A stretch of 64,000 nucleotides of DNA, from assembly GCA_905197955.1 (NCBI GenBank), contig CAJKAR010000010.1, positions 42,993-106,992 of the forward strand, in the 5' to 3' direction. Below the pieces are notes generated by a model, which saw only the letters and a list, made by a program, of their open reading frames with translations, ran no database searches and was not told where the DNA came from. A program made the position numbers and the translations under genes. This DNA comes from an uncultured Lentisphaeria bacterium. GTDB taxonomy: Bacteria > Verrucomicrobiota > Lentisphaeria > Victivallales > UBA1829. Below are positions 1 through 8,862 of the stretch, piece by piece (positions within the stretch are counted from its first letter, which is position 1; each line of letters opens with the position of its first letter).

Positions 1-1087
1 CTGCGGCGGCTTTGAACTCATTGACAGTCCCGCGTTCCGGATTCGGGGGAAAACGGGTCGGATACATGCTGTCGAATCCGCCGTGGTTCCAGCCCATGTT
101 GTAGATGCAGACACGGTCGAAACCTGTTTCGTGAGCCTTGTCGAAAATCTCGTATGCCGACCAGTTCGCCGATTTTTTTTCGTATACGGCCTCTTCCGGT
201 TTCATGACGAAGTAACTGTACGAGTGTTCCAGGGGTGGTTTCCGCATGGAGTAGACGTCGTGTTTCCAGATGACAGCGCCGATAAGTTTTTCCACTTCCG
301 GCGATTGTCTGATTTTTTCGGTCAGCGGGACAAATCTTCCTTCCTCCCTGACGATTCCGCGATACCATTTGGCGAACTCGTTATAGTCCGCCCCCTGCCT
401 CATTCCGTACAGATGGAGTTCCCGCGGATATGCCGCGGTTGTTTTCTGGAACAGGTATTCCATGTTGAAGACGGTTTCGCCGGGATGACTGCGGTTGATG
501 TCGAGCGAGGTCTGCTGATCACAGCAATCTTTCTGGTAGACGGCCAATCCTCCGTGTTCCGCGCTGAGAATGCCGAAGATCGGCATGTTCGCAGGAGAAT
601 AGCTGTAACGGATTCCTCCCGGAGCGGTCTGCGGGAAGGTGAGCAGAGCTCCGAAGCCGAACGGGAGTGGACATTGGGCTCTTTCCGTGCTGCGGAAGCG
701 GAGGAGTCCGTGCGGGAAAATGACTTCGCATTCTTCCCGGTCGAGATTTTCCACGTTTCCCGTGCGGAAGACGACGTGATCCGCTTCGAGCCGGATTGTG
801 AAATGAAATTGCAGATCCGGTCCGTGTTCCGGTTTCCGGTACTGGTTTTCCCGGAAGCGCACCCAGTAGATAAGATTACGGAAGGAGACGTGGATTTCCT
901 GATCGTTTCCACTGAGGCCCCATTCTGCGTGTTCCGGCAGGGAAAACGCACAGGAATGGGCGTAGACAATTCGGAAGGGATCATCTGCGTTCCAGCAGCT
1001 TCCGTGCTTCAGGTCTTCGAGGCGCAGGGACAGGTGTGCTGAATTTTCGAGCAGTTCAATGCGGAAATGGTTGTTTTCAATTTTCAT
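1..1087 (-). CDS. Putative glycosidase-like protein, C-terminus cut by window edge
   Basis: The reading frame is open from the ATG at 1087 down to base 1, so about 362 N-terminal residues are present and the rest lies outside the window. It begins MKIENNHFRIELLENSAHLSLRLE and has no signal peptide, so it is probably cytosolic. The first 200 residues are beta-rich like the N-terminal sandwich of many glycosidases. Beyond that come aromatic and His-rich stretches (ADYNEFAKWYRGIVREEG, then YNMGWNHGGFDS) that look like the start of a TIM barrel. The start lies 11 bases inside the 3' end of the upstream DUF5107 gene, with AGGAG nine bases before the ATG, so the two are probably translationally coupled. 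The style resembles large Lentisphaerota and Firmicutes proteins labelled DUF5696. That family name is a guess; the glycosidase assignment is an inference from fold style and context. Confidence 0.6.
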   Translation of the reverse strand, partial: MKIENNHFRIELLENSAHLSLRLEDLKHGSCWNADDPFRIVYAHSCAFSLPEHAEWGLSGNDQEIHVSFRNLIYWVRFRENQYRKPEHGPDLQFHFTIRLEADHVVFRTGNVENLDREECEVIFPHGLLRFRSTERAQCPLPFGFGALLTFPQTAPGGIRYSYSPANMPIFGILSAEHGGLAVYQKDCCDQQTSLDINRSHPGETVFNMEYLFQKTTAAYPRELHLYGMRQGADYNEFAKWYRGIVREEGRFVPLTEKIRQSPEVEKLIGAVIWKHDVYSMRKPPLEHSYSYFVMKPEEAVYEKKSANWSAYEIFDKAHETGFDRVCIYNMGWNHGGFDSMYPTRFPPNPERGTVNEFKAAA

Positions 1088-3104
1088 TTTTGTTCTCCTG
1101 TTTGCGGGAGTCTTTTGTTGCGCTCATGCGCAGATCGAAGCGGAAGGGGATCGGGATCGTTCCAAGATCAAGTTCGGTGCCTGTTTGGCGGGCTTCGAGG
1201 CGGCGGATCGAGAGGTAGAGATCGGAGAAGGAGGTTTCTCCTTCGCGGATGTCAGGTACATCGAGCCCATCGTTTTCCTCCAGAATGGCCTCCGCGCTGC
1301 GCCAGTCGCCGAGTTGAACCAGAGCCGATGCGTAAAGAAAACGGAGCATCGGACAGTTCCGTTTTTTTTCCGGCAGGGTGGAATACAAGGGTAAGAGGAG
1401 TTCTGCTTTTTCGGCTTCCAGGATGCCTTTGAAGCACTCCTTGGCCAGCGAGAGATCGTCCGGGCGTTTTCGCAGAGCCGCGGCGAAGAAGGTGGCGGAT
1501 TCCTCTTTTCGGCCTGTGATCCGGCAGAGGTTTGCCATCGCGTACAGTCCAAGCGGAGTCGTGGCGAGGGAGAGCGAGTGTTCAAAACTTTTTTCTGCTC
1601 GTTCGAAATCGTTCCGGTAGTACTGGCAGAGCCCGAGATGGAGCCAGGTGTTCCACTGGAAGCATCCGGCGCCCAGGACGGATTTTTTCAGGAGATCGAA
1701 CCACTCATCCTGAACAAGATAGGAGGGATCGACCGTGTCCGGAGGGATTTCCGGAAGGGTGCCGAATTTTAGGAGGTCGATCCACGGGAGCTGTTCTTTT
1801 TCCGGCTCTCCGAAGTCGAGGTGGGGGGAAAGGGGAGGTTCTCCTGCGTGCCGGCGGCGGAGGTTTTCCAGAGCTCCCCAGCCGGAACCGCGGGAGTGGA
1901 GAGTACTTTTTTTCAATGCGAAACTTTCGCGGGTCCGTTGTAGGAGAGTGTCCAGTTCCTGTTCCGGGAGGAGGGTGTTCAAGGTGGTTTCGACCTCGTC
2001 CACAGCGGTTTCCCATGCGCCGAAAATCCGTTCCGGGCGTGTCTGGATCGGGCCGTATGCTTCCAGCCATTCCCAGGCGGTTTTGGGGGGCATGGGACGG
2101 CACTCCATCTGTGTTTTGCAGAGTCCGGCTTGAATTTCCAGATAGTCCGGATTTTCCGGAGAGGTCAGGCGTCTTTGCCAGTGGCGTCCGCCGGGGGCCT
2201 GGCCCCAGACAAAAAGTTTCCGTCCGGCCAGTAGGCGCGTGGAGGCATGGACGATTCCCCAGCCGTCTTCGAAAATGGCGGCTTCGAATTTCCTGCGGTT
2301 TTCCGGAATGTTGAAAAAGTGATCTTTCGAGTTCCAGTGATGGGTCGGGAACGTGCAATCGAAGCCTTCTGCAAATGGAAGCCGGAGTTTGCGAAGCGAG
2401 TGGTGCGTGTCGTCCACATACGCATTGGCAAAGGTGGTTTCCGCGGGGACCACGATCCGCAGACGTTCGCACTCCCGGACGGCGATGTTCGACCACCAGT
2501 ACATGGGGATGGTTTTCTCCTGCGGATTGACAATGCGCATCCGGGCGTAGAGAAAACGGGAACGTGGGGGGAGGAAAAAGTCCATTTGATAGGTCGCCGC
2601 ACGGACCCGGCTGAATTCGTACAGGCGCAGGACCGGGGTGCCGTCGGTGTCTTCCAGAACTGCGGTGAACAGAGGGGAGAGGGTATAGGCATCGTGACCG
2701 CGGCTTCCGATGTTCCATTCCACGCCTCCGGCTACCCAGGCGTTTCGGACGGCAAAATTCCCCGGCTTGAACACGGGATTCTCATGGATGAGATCGCGGC
2801 CGGACTGCTTGTCGCGCAGCGACCAGAGCCGTCCGCCTGCTCCGGGAAGAAACTCCGCTTTCAGATATTCGTTTTCGAGGACTGCGCTTTCGAAAAGAAG
2901 TTCTTCTTCTGTCCTTTCGTAGTTGTCCTGCATGGTATGGGGCATGATGTTCGGGACCAGTCCGTAGCCGATGAAAAGATTGTCGTTTTCATCCGTCCGC
3001 GTTTCTATTGTATGGGTGAATGCGTTTCTCATTGCGGGAAAGCTGTTCACGGATTTCAATTTGTTTCCCCGGAGCGTTTTGGTTTGAAAGGTCAGTCGGG
3101 TCAT
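1077..3104 (-). CDS. DUF5107 domain protein with C-terminal TPR repeats
   Basis: This is a 675-residue protein without signal peptide. Residues about 40-330 match the style of DUF5107 proteins: a galactose-mutarotase-like beta-sandwich with the stretches EFLPGAGGRLWSLRDK, GGVEWNIGSRGH and PMYWWSNIAV. Residues about 480-600 form TPR-like helical pairs (for example NTWLHLGLCQYYRNDFERA and LGLYAMANLCRITGRKEES). DUF5107/TPR proteins usually sit in carbohydrate-utilisation loci; their reaction is not established. The gene lies downstream of the AraR-like regulator. Its leader carries a TTGT-ACAA palindrome at 3124-3135 that matches one in the regulator's own promoter. Its last codons overlap the next gene, so the three genes probably form one regulated unit for intracellular sugar metabolism. 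Confidence is high in the family, low in the function. Confidence 0.8.
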   Translation of the reverse strand: MTRLTFQTKTLRGNKLKSVNSFPAMRNAFTHTIETRTDENDNLFIGYGLVPNIMPHTMQDNYERTEEELLFESAVLENEYLKAEFLPGAGGRLWSLRDKQSGRDLIHENPVFKPGNFAVRNAWVAGGVEWNIGSRGHDAYTLSPLFTAVLEDTDGTPVLRLYEFSRVRAATYQMDFFLPPRSRFLYARMRIVNPQEKTIPMYWWSNIAVRECERLRIVVPAETTFANAYVDDTHHSLRKLRLPFAEGFDCTFPTHHWNSKDHFFNIPENRRKFEAAIFEDGWGIVHASTRLLAGRKLFVWGQAPGGRHWQRRLTSPENPDYLEIQAGLCKTQMECRPMPPKTAWEWLEAYGPIQTRPERIFGAWETAVDEVETTLNTLLPEQELDTLLQRTRESFALKKSTLHSRGSGWGALENLRRRHAGEPPLSPHLDFGEPEKEQLPWIDLLKFGTLPEIPPDTVDPSYLVQDEWFDLLKKSVLGAGCFQWNTWLHLGLCQYYRNDFERAEKSFEHSLSLATTPLGLYAMANLCRITGRKEESATFFAAALRKRPDDLSLAKECFKGILEAEKAELLLPLYSTLPEKKRNCPMLRFLYASALVQLGDWRSAEAILEENDGLDVPDIREGETSFSDLYLSIRRLEARQTGTELDLGTIPIPFRFDLRMSATKDSRKQENKNEN

Positions 3105-3123
3105 GGAGCGGTTCCTTGTAAAG

Positions 3124-3135
3124 TTGTTGGTACAA
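3124..3135. promoter_or_regulatory. Candidate operator O2 for the AraR-like regulator
   Basis: The palindrome TTGTTGGTACAA lies just before the DUF5107 gene. Read on the minus strand it is TTGTACCAACAA, which matches 10 of 12 bases of the site at 4321-4332 in the regulator's promoter. Both resemble the known AraR operator, ATTTGTACGTACAAAT. The match suggests that the regulator at 3276-4298 controls itself and this gene. Confidence 0.45.
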
Positions 3136-3195
3136 ATTTTATTGTTTGAGATTGGTTTGTTTTTTTTCTTTTTGTTTTTGTTGCTCTTTTTGTTT

Positions 3196-3254
3196 CGCCT
3201 GCGGCGACCAGCTTGTTCAGCTGGACCGAAGCAGGTGCCATTCGCACCTGCACC
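3196..3254. repeat. Structured intergenic repeat, copy A (three hairpins)
   Basis: Three successive hairpins lie between two genes. They are CGCC/GGCG (3196-3206), CCAGC/GCTGG (3208-3224) and GCAGGTGC/GCACCTGC (3231-3251, loop CATTC). The sequence ACC follows both the second and the third stem. Copy B at 24027-24083 has the same order of stems and the shared words CGACCAGC and GCTGGACCG. Its outer stems differ in sequence but still pair. This looks like a conserved RNA or DNA structure rather than chance. Confidence 0.6.
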
Positions 3255-3275
3255 GTCGTCGCTGTGCTCCTCCCA

Positions 3276-4298
3276 TTATTTTCGGGGGTGTCTCGGGAGG
3301 AATTCCGGAGGCAGTGGGGGATATATTTTTGGGGGTTCCGGTCCTGGTTTGAGATCCGTGAGGATGGCGTTTGCCGCCAGTTCTCCAAGAGCGTATCCGT
3401 TCAATTTTACGGTTGGAATTTGTTTTTCTGCTGCGAGGGGAATATCGTTGCAGCCGGTGACTGTGCCGGAATAGGTTTGCATCAGGGCGGCGGCGAGCTC
3501 GTCGGAGGCACAGACGACCCCGTCCGGCGGATTGGGTTCCTGTTCCAGCTGTTGGCCGATTTGCATGGCGTCCGATGTCTGCTCGAAGTCAAGGTGGAAG
3601 ATATGGTTTTCGGAAAGCCGGATTCCGTATTCGAGGCAGACTTGGATGACTCCGTTTTTGAAGTCGTCCATGATGCAGCAGTTGCTGCCCGGCAGGAGAA
3701 GGGCAAGATTCTTTTTGCCGCGTTCTACCAGATAGGATGCCGCCAGACGGCCCGCTTCCTGATAGTCGAACCGGATAGCCTCCCGGACGAATTCCCGATG
3801 ATAGTTTTTGACAAAGCGGAACGGGATGGAGAGTTTTTTCAAGGCGCTTAATGTGGGTTCGTCAAGCTGATAGGCTCCGATCAGGAGTCCGGAAAAATGT
3901 TTTGCTGTTTCGGTGATGTTTTCCTGGGGAAAGGTTCTCGGACTTACCATAATGTCAAGGAGGTATCCGTGTCGGGTCAGGCCGGCATCCAGTCCCCGGA
4001 TGATGTCGGCGGTCAGCGGATACGTCGTATAGGCGGAACTGTACAGCAGAAAGGCGATCTTCCGGGATTCCACTGGAGTATTTTGCCGGACAAAACTGCC
4101 CTTCCCCCGAATCCGGTAAATGAATCCTTCATTTTCCAGTTCGCGCAATGCCTGACGGACGGTGTTTCGCGAAAGTGCAAACCTTTTCATTAAAGAGAGT
4201 TCGGGTTCTATTTGTTCTTCCTCTCCGAATACTCCGCTGCGGATGCATTCCGTCAGATAGTTTTTCAGTTCCTGATATTTGTATTTCGGACCGGACAT
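3276..4298 (-). CDS. GntR-type regulator with LacI-like sugar-sensing domain (AraR-like)
   Basis: This 340-residue protein has an N-terminal GntR winged helix-turn-helix (residues 1-70; RFALSRNTVRQALRELENEG and the wing IYRIRGKGSFV). Residues about 75-320 form a type-1 periplasmic-binding-protein fold like that of LacI repressors (KIAFLLYSSAY at its start, GVVCASDELAAALMQ near the end). That combination is the AraR architecture, in which a sugar effector releases the repressor from DNA. The C-terminus is unusually proline-rich (KPGPEPPKIYPPLPP). It has its own sigma70-like promoter (4342-4370), with an AraR-like palindrome at 4321-4332 just downstream of the -10. The divergent gene at 4519 encodes a second, different GntR regulator. 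The effector sugar cannot be read from the sequence. Confidence 0.88.
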   Translation of the reverse strand: MSGPKYKYQELKNYLTECIRSGVFGEEEQIEPELSLMKRFALSRNTVRQALRELENEGFIYRIRGKGSFVRQNTPVESRKIAFLLYSSAYTTYPLTADIIRGLDAGLTRHGYLLDIMVSPRTFPQENITETAKHFSGLLIGAYQLDEPTLSALKKLSIPFRFVKNYHREFVREAIRFDYQEAGRLAASYLVERGKKNLALLLPGSNCCIMDDFKNGVIQVCLEYGIRLSENHIFHLDFEQTSDAMQIGQQLEQEPNPPDGVVCASDELAAALMQTYSGTVTGCNDIPLAAEKQIPTVKLNGYALGELAANAILTDLKPGPEPPKIYPPLPPEFLPRHPRK

Positions 4299-4320
4299 GA
4301 GATTTCCTGATTTTCTTTTG

Positions 4321-4332
4321 TTGTACCTACAT
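4321..4332. promoter_or_regulatory. Candidate operator O1 for the AraR-like regulator
   Basis: TTGTACCTACAT (inner palindrome TGTA-CC-TACA) lies downstream of the minus-strand -10 box, where a bound repressor would block transcription of the regulator gene. Its near-copy at 3124-3135 lies before the next gene of the cluster. Confidence 0.45.
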
Positions 4333-4341
4333 CTTGGAATA

Positions 4342-4370
4342 AAGATAGCAGGGATGTTTCTTTATGTCAA
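4342..4370 (-). promoter_or_regulatory. Sigma70-like promoter of the AraR-like regulator
   Basis: On the minus strand, TTGACA (4365-4370) and TATCTT (4342-4347) are separated by 17 bases, about 45 bases upstream of the start codon. Confidence 0.7.
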
Positions 4371-4452
4371 GTTTTTCTGGAAGAGGAAATGGAAAAAAGA
4401 GTGTTTTTTGGGTGAAAGCAGGTGTGTTTTTTGTTTTTTCTGCTTTCTCCTC

Positions 4453-4481
4453 TTGACAAATTCCGCGATTTGTGGTATAAT
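4453..4481 (+). promoter_or_regulatory. Consensus sigma70 promoter of the GntR/pseudopilin/GH42/GH2 cluster
   Basis: TTGACA (4453-4458), a 17-base spacer and TATAAT (4476-4481) make a perfect consensus promoter. The leader between it and the start at 4519 holds two ACAGGT direct repeats (4486-4491 and 4505-4510), candidate sites for autoregulation by the GntR fusion protein. Such a strong promoter before a regulator gene fits repression that is lifted by an inducer. Confidence 0.8.
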
Positions 4482-4518
4482 GAATACAGGTATATAGATA
4501 GGTAGACAGGTCCAGACA

Positions 4519-5862
4519 ATGACAGTAACGGAAAAAATCAGTGCATATTTTGATTCTCTGATTGCGGAAGGGAAACTGCGTCCCGGAGATAAGCTTCCCT
4601 CGTATGGCGCGATTTCCCGGAAATTCGGCGTGACGTATGCCACGGTCCAGCGGGCGTATAAGAATATGGAGGTTGCCGGTAAGCTCAAGGTGGTCAATGG
4701 AATCGGTTCGTTTCTGAACGGGGGAGAGATTCTGAATGTTGATTTTTATCTGGCCGGAACCAGTTTTGATTTTGAGGTGTTCCAGAAGATTGCGGATGAG
4801 ATTTCGGATCGTCATAATCTGAATTTGAAGATTCGGATGATCGACACGGCGGGGAGAAAAACGCTTGATTTCACTGGATTGGAATACAAGGTTTATATTC
4901 GTGAATTTAATCCGTGGGTTCACGCGCATGGGTCGCAGATGGATTTTTCGGCGTTCGAGGGATATGATGAGTTCATGAAGGAATTTGCGTTGCCGGATCA
5001 GACATGCAATCATACGAGACTGCCGTTTTTTCTGATTGGTTTTCAGGGGATGGTGAATCCGCTTCTTCTGAAGAAGATTGGATTTCGGAAGCAGATTGCG
5101 CATCTGTCTTCGTTTGAATGGTGGGAGGAGCTGGTGGACTGCTGTCGGGGGGCCTCTGTTTTTCCGGCGGTGAAGAATTTCCGCACGGATGACATCGGCT
5201 CATTTCCCGCTATTCCATGGATGGAGATTTTAATGGCGAACGAGCGCAGGGATATTCGTGATCTTTTCCGTCTTCCGTGTTTTGAGACTGCAACCGGGGA
5301 GCGGCTTTTCCGTATGATGAAAGACTGTGTCCTTTCTTTGAACGATCAATATTCGTTCCGTCGCGGGGACTGTGTGCTGGATCCGGCGGTCGGTTCCTGG
5401 ATTTCCGTTCAGCATAAAAAGATGCCGTATATGACGGAGGAGACTTTCCGGATCGTTCCCGTCATGTGCGGAAAAAAACGGATGCTCCGCTATGGAATCC
5501 AGTATCTGGAAGCCTATGTGAACCATACGATCACCGAGCCGGAGAAAAGACGGATCTGGATCTTTCTCCGCGAGCTCCTCTCCAAGCCGGTGCAGAAAAA
5601 ACTTATGGCGATTTCCGGAATGGTTTCCATGCGGAAAGATATGAAGCCTTCCGATCACGCATGGGCAGTTCGCGAGGATTTCCTTTCCTTTTTCCCTGCT
5701 CATAACGAGCTGCTTCTAAGCTGCGGAGTGCTTTCCACGGAACTTTACGCGGTACTTTCAGCTCTTTACGAACAGTATGAACTGCTCGGAACGGATGGTT
5801 TTGCGACCCGGAAGTTTATGGATCGGAAAATCAGAGCATACAATATTCAACAGGGAGAATAA
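4519..5862 (+). CDS. GntR winged-helix regulator fused to an ABC solute-binding-protein-like sensor
   Basis: The protein has 447 residues. Residues 1-72 are a GntR winged helix-turn-helix (KISAYFDSLIAEGKLRPGDK, then YATVQRAYKNMEVAGKL). Residues about 75-440 look like a type-2 extracellular solute-binding protein of ABC sugar transporters: an opening strand (NVDFYLAGTSFDFEVFQKIA) and a C-terminal helix pair (LRELLSKPVQKKLMAISGMVSM) of the kind seen in that family. There is no signal peptide, so the binding domain should act in the cytosol as an effector sensor, in place of the UTRA or LacI-like domain usual in GntR regulators. It is the first gene of a plus-strand cluster, and its stop is one base from the pseudopilin start. 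It probably senses an oligosaccharide released by the downstream enzymes. Confidence 0.82.
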   Translation: MTVTEKISAYFDSLIAEGKLRPGDKLPSYGAISRKFGVTYATVQRAYKNMEVAGKLKVVNGIGSFLNGGEILNVDFYLAGTSFDFEVFQKIADEISDRHNLNLKIRMIDTAGRKTLDFTGLEYKVYIREFNPWVHAHGSQMDFSAFEGYDEFMKEFALPDQTCNHTRLPFFLIGFQGMVNPLLLKKIGFRKQIAHLSSFEWWEELVDCCRGASVFPAVKNFRTDDIGSFPAIPWMEILMANERRDIRDLFRLPCFETATGERLFRMMKDCVLSLNDQYSFRRGDCVLDPAVGSWISVQHKKMPYMTEETFRIVPVMCGKKRMLRYGIQYLEAYVNHTITEPEKRRIWIFLRELLSKPVQKKLMAISGMVSMRKDMKPSDHAWAVREDFLSFFPAHNELLLSCGVLSTELYAVLSALYEQYELLGTDGFATRKFMDRKIRAYNIQQGE

Positions 5863-5863
5863 G

Positions 5864-6640
5864 ATGCGGAAACAGAATGGAAAATATTTTACATTGATAG
5901 AATTGTTGATTGTGATTGCAATCATTGCAATTCTAGCTGGAATTCTTCTTCCGGCCTTGCAGAGTGCACGGAAGAAAGCATTTCAGACGACATGCCTTTC
6001 GAATATGAAAAGCATTGGTTCCGGTTTTCTTCAATATTCCATTGATTATGATGATTTTCTGCCGGCGCTGTATTGTGGAAGCACAGTTTTCTGGCCGGTG
6101 TCCATCCGCAACTATGTCGGGAAACGGGGAGAGACACTGCCTTCTGGAAACAACCAGGCGGTTCTGGAATCGGAGGTGCATGTGCCGTTCGGGACGTATC
6201 GGAACGACATCTATCTTTGTCCGGATTACCGTTCCGATCCGGGAGGATATCCCATGCGGCGCACCTATGTTGCCACCGTGGTTTCCTCCAGTGTGAATGA
6301 CGGCGGATTTGCGTGGGATCACGAACCGAGTCTTCCTGAGGATACGGAGCCGCGCATGGATCGTCGTCCCCGGAAGATCACTCGCATCAAGGGGCAGAGT
6401 GTTCTTCTTGTGGAAGGAGTTTCACGGAGCGGCAACGGCTTCCCTGCTGAATGGAAAAAACCGAATTATACCAATAATCCGATGGGGCTTTCGGAGAGTT
6501 CCCGTCTCAGTTATCTGCCTTACGGACGGCATCCGGGATTTACGGGAAATCATCTGCAATGTGCCGGGAATGTGCGGTCGTTTCCGGCGAATCCGAATCC
6601 GGGACAGCAGAGGTTTGATGCGTCCTGGTGTCCGAGGTGA
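5864..6640 (+). CDS. Prepilin-like pseudopilin, short-linked to the GntR fusion
   Basis: This 258-residue protein starts MRKQNGKYFTLIELL. It has the type IV pilin N-terminal methylation motif (F+1, E+5) and a hydrophobic helix IVIAIIAILAGILLPAL, followed by the polar QSARKKA turn typical of Lentisphaerota and Planctomycetota pseudopilins. The residue before the Phe is Tyr, not the Gly expected by classical prepilin peptidases. The usual C-terminal H-X9-DG motif is degraded: GRHPG is present, but the end reads CAGNVRSF where FADGHV is usual. The true start is the ATG at 5864, one base after the upstream stop; a longer frame in front overlaps the regulator. It probably belongs to a type II secretion-like pseudopilus serving the exported enzymes downstream. 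Confidence 0.85.
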   Translation: MRKQNGKYFTLIELLIVIAIIAILAGILLPALQSARKKAFQTTCLSNMKSIGSGFLQYSIDYDDFLPALYCGSTVFWPVSIRNYVGKRGETLPSGNNQAVLESEVHVPFGTYRNDIYLCPDYRSDPGGYPMRRTYVATVVSSSVNDGGFAWDHEPSLPEDTEPRMDRRPRKITRIKGQSVLLVEGVSRSGNGFPAEWKKPNYTNNPMGLSESSRLSYLPYGRHPGFTGNHLQCAGNVRSFPANPNPGQQRFDASWCPR

Positions 6641-6741
6641 GAATGGCTGGAAGATTGTGCCGTCTGCTGCGGGACGGCGTTTTCAATAGTGAGAAACAGG
6701 GGAATCCGGATCGGATTGCCTGAAACAAAGAGAGTTTTTTT

Positions 6742-8757
6742 ATGAAATATCTGTCGGTTGCTTATTATCCGGAGGTCTGGCCGGAGGAACGCTGGGAGCG
6801 GGATTTGTCTCTGATGCGCGATGCGGGGATTAACTGTGTCCGCATGGGGGAGTTCAACTGGACCGGTTTTGAGCCGCGCGAAGGGGAGTTCCATTTTGAG
6901 GAGTATCACAGAATTCTGGATCTTTGCGGGAAATATGGAATTCATGTGATTTTGTGCACGCCGACTTCCGCGCTTCCCCCGTGGATGATGAAAAATCATC
7001 CGGAGACGGTTCGAAGGGATCAGGATGGCATTTCGCCATCTGTCGGGACCCGCCGTCAGTATTGTCAGTCCTCGGAGCGGTTTTTTGCGTTTTCGCGCAG
7101 GGTTGTGGCGAAGATGGCGGAGGCGTTTCGGGATCGGAAAGAGATTATTGCATGGCAGCTTGATAATGAATTGTCTTCCACGTCCGAGCTTGGCATGTGC
7201 TGCTGCCCGCGCTGTGAGCGGGAGTTCCGGCGCTGGCTGAAGGAGAAGTACGGAACGATCGATGCGTTGAACCGGGCGTGGAATGCCGCATCCTGGTCCT
7301 CCCGTTTCACGGACTGGGAGGAGATTACGCTCCCGGTTCACCGGGTCGGTTGGAAGCTGGATCTTTATCGATGCATGAGCGACCGGCTTCTTGGATTGAT
7401 TCTGGAACACCGGGATATTCTGAAAAAAGCGAATCCTGCATGGAGAATCACCACCAATACCTGGACCAGTTTCAGCGCGGATATCGACATTGCGCGTGGC
7501 GCGCGGGAACTTGATTTTTATTCCTGTGATTCGTATGTGACCGATCCGGCAATTGCCTTTATGCGTTCTTTCTGGGATCTTTACCGGAATTTGAAGGGGG
7601 TTCCGGCTCCGTTTGCAGTGGGGGAGACAGGTGTGCAGCGGTATCCGTCCAGGGAGGGGGGATTTGATGCGAGACCATGGTTCTGGGAGATGGTGGGGCG
7701 CGGGGCGGAAACGATCGGATATTTCCGCTGGCGGCAGTCGGTGATGGGAGAGGAGGAACTGGTTTCTCCTTCGATCATTCCCTGGAGCGGCGAACCGAAA
7801 ATGATTTATGAGAATCTGAAAAAGATGAAGCAGGAGTACGATTCGCTCGGAGTGGACTGGGATGCCATTCCGCTGGAGCGGGGCGATGCTGCAATTCTGG
7901 TCGATATGGAAACTGCGTTCCTGCACCGGGTGGATGGAGACAGTCAGATGCTGGGAATTGCCGTAGGCACTGTCAATGCGGCTCTCTCTGCTCTGGGGTT
8001 CCAGGTGGATGTGATTCCCATGGAGAATGTCGCCGAGGATCTTTCCGCCTACAAACTGGTTGCTCTTCCGACCGTGGAATACGTTTCTCCGGCGATGCAG
8101 ATGCGTCTTAAAGAGTATGTCCGGAACGGAGGACTGCTCTTTGCGGAGCACCGGCTGAATATCAAGGATGAATTCGGCAAATACCGGACCTCCTCCGGTC
8201 CGGATGGAATGCAGGATCTGTTCGGATTGGAAATTTATGATGTTGCGCACTCGTTCCGGGAGCGTTCCTACTGGGCTGTGACGCTGGAGATTCCACCGCG
8301 GTCCAATACGCTGCTTTCGCTGGAGATTCTGGGAAAGGATACGCTGATCCGTTCCCGGCTGGAACGTCTGGAGCTCCGGACGGCGAGAGCTCTTCTGGAG
8401 TACTCCGGAGGCTGTTTTGAAGGGACCCCGCTTCTTGCCGAGAACGCCTGGGGGAGCGGATATGCCTGTTATTTCGGGGCGGATGCCGATCTGGAAGCGC
8501 ATGAACGGATTTTGAGGTTTCTCTGCGAACGGAGATTCGGAAGAAGGTTTCCGCGTTTGCCGTTCTCTGTCGGACGGATGGTGCGTGGAGAGTTTGTCAT
8601 CTATACAAACTGTTCGAGTGAACCGGTCTCGTTTGAAATTCCGGAACGGGTTCGAGAAGTTCTGCTGGGAAGAGGCTGCAATAAGAATGGCAGGATGGAA
8701 CTTCGGGAACATGATGTCTGCGTGATCCGGCGGGAGACTGCGGACTCTTCCGTTTGA
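6742..8757 (+). CDS. Glycoside hydrolase family 42 beta-galactosidase
   Basis: This 671-residue enzyme releases terminal beta-galactose (or a related sugar). The N-terminal TIM barrel opens YLSVAYYPEVWPEERWERDL as in GH42. The acid/base Glu is residue 143 (IIAWQLDNE) and the nucleophile Glu is residue 295 (FAVGETG). A Cys cluster near residue 153 (MCCCPRCERE) fits the zinc site of this family. Residues about 380-600 form the beta-galactosidase trimerisation domain (AILVDMETAF to LLFAEHRL). There is no signal peptide, so it should act on imported oligosaccharides. It follows the pseudopilin by 100 bases. A short GC-rich hairpin at 6659-6678 followed by GTTTTC lies between them and may reduce transcription. 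Substrate specificity cannot be read from sequence. Confidence 0.93.
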   Translation: MKYLSVAYYPEVWPEERWERDLSLMRDAGINCVRMGEFNWTGFEPREGEFHFEEYHRILDLCGKYGIHVILCTPTSALPPWMMKNHPETVRRDQDGISPSVGTRRQYCQSSERFFAFSRRVVAKMAEAFRDRKEIIAWQLDNELSSTSELGMCCCPRCEREFRRWLKEKYGTIDALNRAWNAASWSSRFTDWEEITLPVHRVGWKLDLYRCMSDRLLGLILEHRDILKKANPAWRITTNTWTSFSADIDIARGARELDFYSCDSYVTDPAIAFMRSFWDLYRNLKGVPAPFAVGETGVQRYPSREGGFDARPWFWEMVGRGAETIGYFRWRQSVMGEEELVSPSIIPWSGEPKMIYENLKKMKQEYDSLGVDWDAIPLERGDAAILVDMETAFLHRVDGDSQMLGIAVGTVNAALSALGFQVDVIPMENVAEDLSAYKLVALPTVEYVSPAMQMRLKEYVRNGGLLFAEHRLNIKDEFGKYRTSSGPDGMQDLFGLEIYDVAHSFRERSYWAVTLEIPPRSNTLLSLEILGKDTLIRSRLERLELRTARALLEYSGGCFEGTPLLAENAWGSGYACYFGADADLEAHERILRFLCERRFGRRFPRLPFSVGRMVRGEFVIYTNCSSEPVSFEIPERVREVLLGRGCNKNGRMELREHDVCVIRRETADSSV

Positions 8758-8862
8758 TGAAACGGAGTCGGAAAGAATAGAATTTGGAAAAAACGCCGGG
8801 GAATTCCGCTCGTTCAGAGGGAACGGGAGGGGCCCTGCATATGGAAAAAGAAGGAGTGAAGA

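Noticed and set aside
83..1042. A 319-codon open frame on the plus strand at the left edge
   Set aside because: The minus-strand frame over the same bases is longer, starts with a good ribosome site and continues an operon.
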